A stretch of 10,744 bases of DNA from CAZQYC01 sp043746555. Lineage in GTDB: Bacteria; Pseudomonadota; Gammaproteobacteria; Steroidobacterales; Steroidobacteraceae. Every line of letters begins with the position of its first letter. The stretch's first letter is position 1. Below are positions 7,619 to 10,744 of this stretch, piece by piece. The stretch covers positions 1 to 10,744 of the forward strand of contig JAYTQU010000344.1 in NCBI GenBank assembly GCA_043746555.1, written 5' to 3'. The translations under genes were made by a program, and so were the position numbers. Under the pieces are notes generated by a model. That model was not told where the DNA came from and did not search any database. It worked only from the letters and a program-made list of their open reading frames with translations.

Positions 7619-8913
7619 GTAAGATCGTCGACATCCGCGGTCGCGAAATTATCGATTCGCGCGGCAATCCCACCGTTGAAGCGGATGTGGTGCTCGATTC
7701 GGGTGTGTTAGGGCGTGCTGCTGTGCCGTCGGGTGCGTCAACCGGGTCGCGCGAAGCGGTTGAATTGCGCGACGGCGATAAAAAGCGTTATCAAGGTAAG
7801 GGCGTGCTCAAGGCAGTCGCAAATATAAACGGCGAATTAAAAAAGGCCGTTCTCGGACGCGATCCAAAAGATCAGGCCGGACTCGATCAACGCATGATCG
7901 AACTGGACGGCACTGAAACGAAAGGGCGCTTGGGCGCGAACGCGCTGTTGGCCATTTCGCTTGCTACCGCGCATGCTGCGGCGAAAGACTCGAAACAATC
8001 CTTGTTTCGATACCTAGGTGGCGCGAGCGCCAAGACTCTGCCCGTTCCGATGATGAACATCATCAACGGCGGCGCACATGCCGACAATAGCGTCGACATT
8101 CAAGAATTCATGATTCTGCCCGTCGGCGCGCCGTCGCTTGCCGAAGCGGTACGATACGGTGCGGAAGTGTTTCATACGCTCAAGAAAGTCCTTCACGAAC
8201 GCAAGCTCGCGACGTCGGTGGGCGATGAAGGCGGATTTGCGCCCGACTTGCCGTCGAACGAGGCGGCGCTCGAAATCATTCTGGAAGCGATCGATCGCGC
8301 CGGTTACAAAGCCGGACGCGATATCCATTTGGGTTTAGATGTGGCGAGTACGGAGTTCTTTAAAGACGGCATCTACGACCTCGAGTCCGAAGGACGCAAA
8401 TTTACGGCGGCGCAATTTACCGATTACTTGGAAGGGCTGGTGAATCGTTATCCGATCGTGACGATCGAAGACGGGATGAGCGAAGGCGATTGGGCCGGTT
8501 GGGCGTTGCTCACACAACGCCTCGGCAAACGCATTCAATTGGTCGGCGACGATATATTTGTCACCAACACTAAGATATTGCAAGAAGGCATCGATAAGAA
8601 AATCGCCAACTCGATTCTCATCAAGCCGAATCAAATCGGTACCCTTACCGAAACATTGGCAGCGATCAATATGGCCGCGGACGCGGGGTATTCGGCAATT
8701 GTGTCGCATCGTTCCGGTGAAACCGAAGACTCCACGATTGCCGATATCTCGGTCGCAACGCGCGCGACGCAAATCAAAACCGGATCGATGTCGCGCTCGG
8801 ATCGCATTGCGAAATACAACCAACTTTTGCGCATCGAAGCGGACCTTGGCAGCGAAGCGCGTTACTCGGGCATCGAAGCATTTCCCGTTTCGTTGCCGGG
8901 CATCGCGTGCTGA
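7615..8913 (+). CDS. eno: Enolase (phosphopyruvate hydratase)
   Basis: Enolase dehydrates 2-phosphoglycerate to phosphoenolpyruvate in glycolysis; in many gammaproteobacteria it also sits in the RNA degradosome. The 432-residue product matches E. coli length. Motifs in order are IDSRGNPTVEADV (13-25), the mobile loop VPSGASTGSREAVELRDGD (37-55), NIINGGAHADN (148-158), SVGDEGGFAPDL (201-212, general acid-base Glu), Mg-binding D242 in LGLDVASTE, E285 in TIEDGM, D312 in VGDDIFVTN, catalytic K337 in LIKPNQIGT, SHRSGETEDSTIAD (364-377) and RSDRIAKYNQLLRIE (394-408). All key residues are present. The ATG overlaps the kdsA stop by the shared ATGA. GAGGAAG at 7601-7607 lies 7 nt upstream, the clearest Shine-Dalgarno in the window. 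Since PEP is a KdsA substrate, the pairing is metabolically sensible. Confidence 0.98.
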   Translation: MSKIVDIRGREIIDSRGNPTVEADVVLDSGVLGRAAVPSGASTGSREAVELRDGDKKRYQGKGVLKAVANINGELKKAVLGRDPKDQAGLDQRMIELDGTETKGRLGANALLAISLATAHAAAKDSKQSLFRYLGGASAKTLPVPMMNIINGGAHADNSVDIQEFMILPVGAPSLAEAVRYGAEVFHTLKKVLHERKLATSVGDEGGFAPDLPSNEAALEIILEAIDRAGYKAGRDIHLGLDVASTEFFKDGIYDLESEGRKFTAAQFTDYLEGLVNRYPIVTIEDGMSEGDWAGWALLTQRLGKRIQLVGDDIFVTNTKILQEGIDKKIANSILIKPNQIGTLTETLAAINMAADAGYSAIVSHRSGETEDSTIADISVATRATQIKTGSMSRSDRIAKYNQLLRIEADLGSEARYSGIEAFPVSLPGIAC

Positions 8914-8926
8914 AGTATGAAGATTA

Positions 8927-9018
8927 GGCTAGAGGCTAGAGGCTGGAGGCTGGAGTTCAGCATTCGAACTCCGACGTTCTTACTTGGTTCATTTCCCCGA
9001 GCCCCAAGACCCCAGCCC
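8927..9018. repeat. Heptamer repeat with inverted arms and hairpin in the eno-ftsB spacer
   Basis: Two copies of GGCTAGA (8927-8940) are followed by two copies of GGCTGGA (8941-8954). A perfect hairpin comes next: GGAGTTC (8952-8958), loop AGCATTC, GAACTCC (8966-8972). At 8997-9017 the minus strand reads GGCTGGG, GTCTTGG, GGCTCGG, again with period 7, so this right arm is an inverted relative of the left. Plan and core sequence resemble the pyrG-kdsA spacer. No poly-T follows the hairpin, so a terminator role is doubtful. Confidence 0.75.
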
Positions 9019-9033
9019 GCGTAGCGAAAGATC

Positions 9034-9420
9034 ATGCGCATCATCATCGCCATCTTGGTCGCTTTGATATTGACGCTGCAGTATCGACTGTGGTTCGGCG
9101 ATGGCGGTATCCGCGAGGTCGGACGTTTGCGTGAGGCGGTGGCGGCACAGCGCGCCGAGAACGAACAACTCAAAGATCGCAATCGAACGCTCACCGCCGA
9201 AGTCCAAGATTTGAAGAAAGGCCACACGGCGATCGAAGAACGCGCGCGCACCGATCTGGGTATGGTCGGCCACGATGAGTCGTTCTATCAAGTGATGAAT
9301 GCGCCTGCCAACGCATCGGATCGCTCGCCCACTCACATAGCGACGCACGCGCCGAGTCAGGCGTCCAGACAAACTTCCGACGAAGTGCCCGCAAAGTCCG
9401 ACCCGCCCCACGCTCAATGA
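9034..9420 (+). CDS. ftsB: Cell division protein FtsB (divisome, DivIC-like)
   Basis: FtsB is a small bitopic inner-membrane protein that joins FtsL and FtsQ and helps activate septal peptidoglycan synthesis by FtsWI. The product has 128 residues. The start MRIIIAILVALILTLQY is a membrane anchor followed directly by the signature LWFGDGG (19-25). A periplasmic coiled coil covers about 26-62 (REAVAAQRAENEQLKDRN), and the conserved EERARTDLGMV block is at 68-78, then ESFYQV. Residues from about 90 on form a Ser/Thr/Pro/Ala-rich tail, likely disordered, making it about 25 residues longer than E. coli FtsB. Position after eno is the classic gammaproteobacterial order. No strong Shine-Dalgarno is seen. 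Its TGA overlaps the next gene's ATG (ATGA at 9417-9420), suggesting translational coupling. Confidence 0.93.
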   Translation: MRIIIAILVALILTLQYRLWFGDGGIREVGRLREAVAAQRAENEQLKDRNRTLTAEVQDLKKGHTAIEERARTDLGMVGHDESFYQVMNAPANASDRSPTHIATHAPSQASRQTSDEVPAKSDPPHAQ

Positions 9421-10370
9421 GCGGCTCGCATCCCGTGTTACTGGTGTCCGGCGAGACGATCGCGCGCTACGGATTCAACGACGGCCACCAATTCGGTCCG
9501 GATCGTCACGACGCCTTCATGCACGAATTTCACGCGAGTGGCCTGTACTCGCAGGTAATGCACGCCGAACCGCGATGCGCGAGCGACGACGAGCTCGCGT
9601 CTTTTCACACCACGCACTATCTCAAGTTTGCGCGCGAGCGTTGCGAGGCGGGTGTGGGGTTTCTCGATGGCGGCGATACGCCTGCGCAGCGTGGAATTTT
9701 CGATTCGGCGTGCTACGTCGTCGGCGCGGTGTTGGTCGCCGTCGACGCGCTGATGACTGGCAGGGCGCAACGCGCCTTCGTACCTATTGCGGGGTTACAT
9801 CATGCGGCGCGCGATGCGGCAGCGGGTTTCTGCGTGCTGAACGATGTTGGAGTGGCCATCGAACAACTGCGCACTCGGTACGGGATTCAGCGTGTTGGCT
9901 ATGTGGACATCGACGCGCATCATGGCGACGGTGTGTACTACGGATTCGAGACCGACCCGACGGTGATTTTTGCCGACATTCACGAAGACGGCCGCTCACT
10001 ATATCCCGGTACCGGCGCAACGGAGGATGTCGGTGGTGGTGCCGCAGTCGGAACGAAACTCAATTTGCCGGTCCCAGCCGGCTCGAACGACGCGGTTTTT
10101 CGACAGGTTTGGTCGCGTGCGTTGACGCACATCGAACAGGCGCAACCGGAGTTTTTGATACTCCAATGCGGTGCGGACAGCATTGCGGGGGATCCGATTA
10201 CGCATTTGCAGTTCACACCAAACGCCCATGCGCAAGCGGCGCGCGACCTTTGCGCGTTGGCCGACCGCATATGTTTTGGCCGCGTATTGGCGCTCGGCGG
10301 GGGCGGTTATAACCGTCGCAATCTCGCCGTTGCGTGGACGGGTGTCGTGCGCGAAATGCTGGCCGCGTGA
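9417..10370 (+). CDS. Histone deacetylase/AcuC-family zinc hydrolase (class I-like)
   Basis: The family comprises zinc-dependent deacetylases acting on acetyl-lysine, acetylpolyamines or other acyl-amides; the substrate here is unknown. The 317-residue product shows the full arginase-deacetylase fold active site. The N-terminal segment is FGPDRHDAF (26-34). Catalytic histidines are H128 and H129 in AGLHHAARDAAAGFCVLND. Zinc ligands are D166 and H168 in YVDIDAHHGDGV and D254 in LQCGADSIAGDP. SLYPGTG lies at 194-200 and the transition-state Tyr is Y298 in LALGGGGYNRRN. These correspond to H142, H143, D178, H180, D267 and Y306 of human HDAC8, so it should be active. The pattern is closer to AcuC and class I HDACs than to acetylpolyamine amidohydrolases. 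No signal peptide is seen, so it is probably cytoplasmic. It overlaps ftsB by ATGA and precedes dapB by 55 bp. In relatives ispD often follows ftsB here. Confidence 0.93.
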   Translation: MSGSHPVLLVSGETIARYGFNDGHQFGPDRHDAFMHEFHASGLYSQVMHAEPRCASDDELASFHTTHYLKFARERCEAGVGFLDGGDTPAQRGIFDSACYVVGAVLVAVDALMTGRAQRAFVPIAGLHHAARDAAAGFCVLNDVGVAIEQLRTRYGIQRVGYVDIDAHHGDGVYYGFETDPTVIFADIHEDGRSLYPGTGATEDVGGGAAVGTKLNLPVPAGSNDAVFRQVWSRALTHIEQAQPEFLILQCGADSIAGDPITHLQFTPNAHAQAARDLCALADRICFGRVLALGGGGYNRRNLAVAWTGVVREMLAA

Positions 10371-10425
10371 CCGTCACGCGACAATACGGCAGACTACTAG
10401 CTTCTTTTTCTTGCGGCACAGATGT

Positions 10426-10744
10426 ATGAGCGCCACGTCTCTTGAGATAACGATTCTGGATATTGCGGTACTGGGTGTGAGCGGACGCATGGGACGCATG
10501 CTTTTAACCTGCATCGAAGAAGCGAATGATTTGCGACTCAGTGGCGCATTGGATTCGCCCGACAGTCGTTGGCTCGATCAAGACGCGGGAGCGTTGGCCG
10601 GTCCTGCGGCTGCCGGCATTGTCATTACCGCCGATCCCGCCGCCGCCATTCGTGGCGCGAAAGTGGCCACCGCCTTCGCACTGCCGCAGGCGACGTCCGC
10701 CATTGTGCAAGCCTGTTCAAACGCCGGTTGTCCGTTGGTGCTTG
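10426..10744 (+). CDS. dapB: 4-hydroxy-tetrahydrodipicolinate reductase, N-terminal part (3' end outside window)
   Basis: DapB reduces the dihydrodipicolinate-level intermediate with NAD(P)H in the diaminopimelate/lysine pathway. About 106 residues are visible, roughly 40% of the usual ~270. The Rossmann dinucleotide motif AVLGVSGRMGRML is at 14-26 with G17, G20 and G23. AGALAGPAAAGIVITADPAAAI (54-75) fits the family's ...DAGELAG... block, and FALPQAT (84-90) sits where most DapB proteins have DF(T/S)xPxAT. The latter lacks the usual Asp and Thr/Ser (A83, A85). PLVL at the edge precedes the expected GTTG motif, which is cut off. Start choice: ATG at 10426 is in frame; the ATG four bases earlier is in another frame. 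About ten extra residues precede the first beta strand compared with short DapB forms. No good Shine-Dalgarno is visible in the 55-bp gap after the deacetylase gene. Confidence 0.9.
   Translation, partial: MSATSLEITILDIAVLGVSGRMGRMLLTCIEEANDLRLSGALDSPDSRWLDQDAGALAGPAAAGIVITADPAAAIRGAKVATAFALPQATSAIVQACSNAGCPLVL

Noticed and set aside
8952..8972. Rho-independent terminator after eno from the GGAGTTC/GAACTCC hairpin
   Set aside because: The stem is perfect but only 7 bp, with a 7-nt loop and no T-run after it; it is better explained as the core of the repeat element.
8862..9251. Long minus-strand open frame across the eno-ftsB spacer
   Set aside because: It covers the antisense of eno's end, the heptamer repeat and ftsB; its product resembles no family and is repeat-derived in the middle.
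9575..10312. 245-codon plus-strand frame inside the deacetylase gene
   Set aside because: It is an out-of-frame reading rich in Arg, Cys and Trp; the overlapping frame has all deacetylase active-site motifs.

Overview
The window looks like chromosomal core DNA from a gammaproteobacterium. The run accA - tilS - pyrG - kdsA - eno - ftsB, all on the plus strand, is the order known from Pseudomonas, Xanthomonas and relatives, and the KdsA is of the Xanthomonas-like class (LCRQT and VNIKKGQF segments). Base composition is moderately GC-rich by eye, with many CG-containing codons. Genus cannot be named from the sequence alone.

Layout. Positions 1-686 hold the 3' part of glpK (glycerol kinase), cut by the window edge. 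Tail-to-tail with it, two bases away, lies a minus-strand SulP-type anion permease with a C-terminal STAS domain (689-2388). Its reading frame is broken twice: an apparent loss of about 14 nt in the first membrane region, and a 16-nt gain that copies a sequence 50 bp away. It is best read as a pseudogene. A short divergent spacer leads into the plus-strand block: accA (fatty acid synthesis), tilS (tRNA-Ile2 lysidinylation), pyrG (CTP synthesis), kdsA (Kdo for lipopolysaccharide), eno (glycolysis) and ftsB (cell division). kdsA and eno share an ATGA overlap, as do ftsB and the next gene, a class I-like histone-deacetylase/AcuC-family hydrolase. The window ends inside dapB (lysine and meso-diaminopimelate synthesis).

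How the genes relate. The plus-strand block collects envelope and growth functions: malonyl-CoA for lipids, CTP (needed for CMP-Kdo and phospholipids), Kdo-8-phosphate, phosphoenolpyruvate (made by enolase and used by KdsA), a divisome protein, and diaminopimelate for peptidoglycan. The deacetylase-family gene occupies the position where ispD usually follows ftsB in relatives.

Non-coding structure. The pyrG-kdsA and eno-ftsB spacers both carry degenerate 7-nt repeats (GGCTRGA / GGCCAGT type) in inverted arms around a GGAGTTC core, so they appear to belong to one dispersed repeat family. The accA-tilS spacer has a GC-rich hairpin followed by T's and a set of overlapping palindromes. There is no gene-free stretch over 300 bp. 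I found no RNA gene, CRISPR array, insertion sequence or evident new multi-gene system. The points most worth a second look are the templated insertion in the permease, an Asp at the diagnostic metal-ligand position of KdsA, and the paired heptamer repeats.
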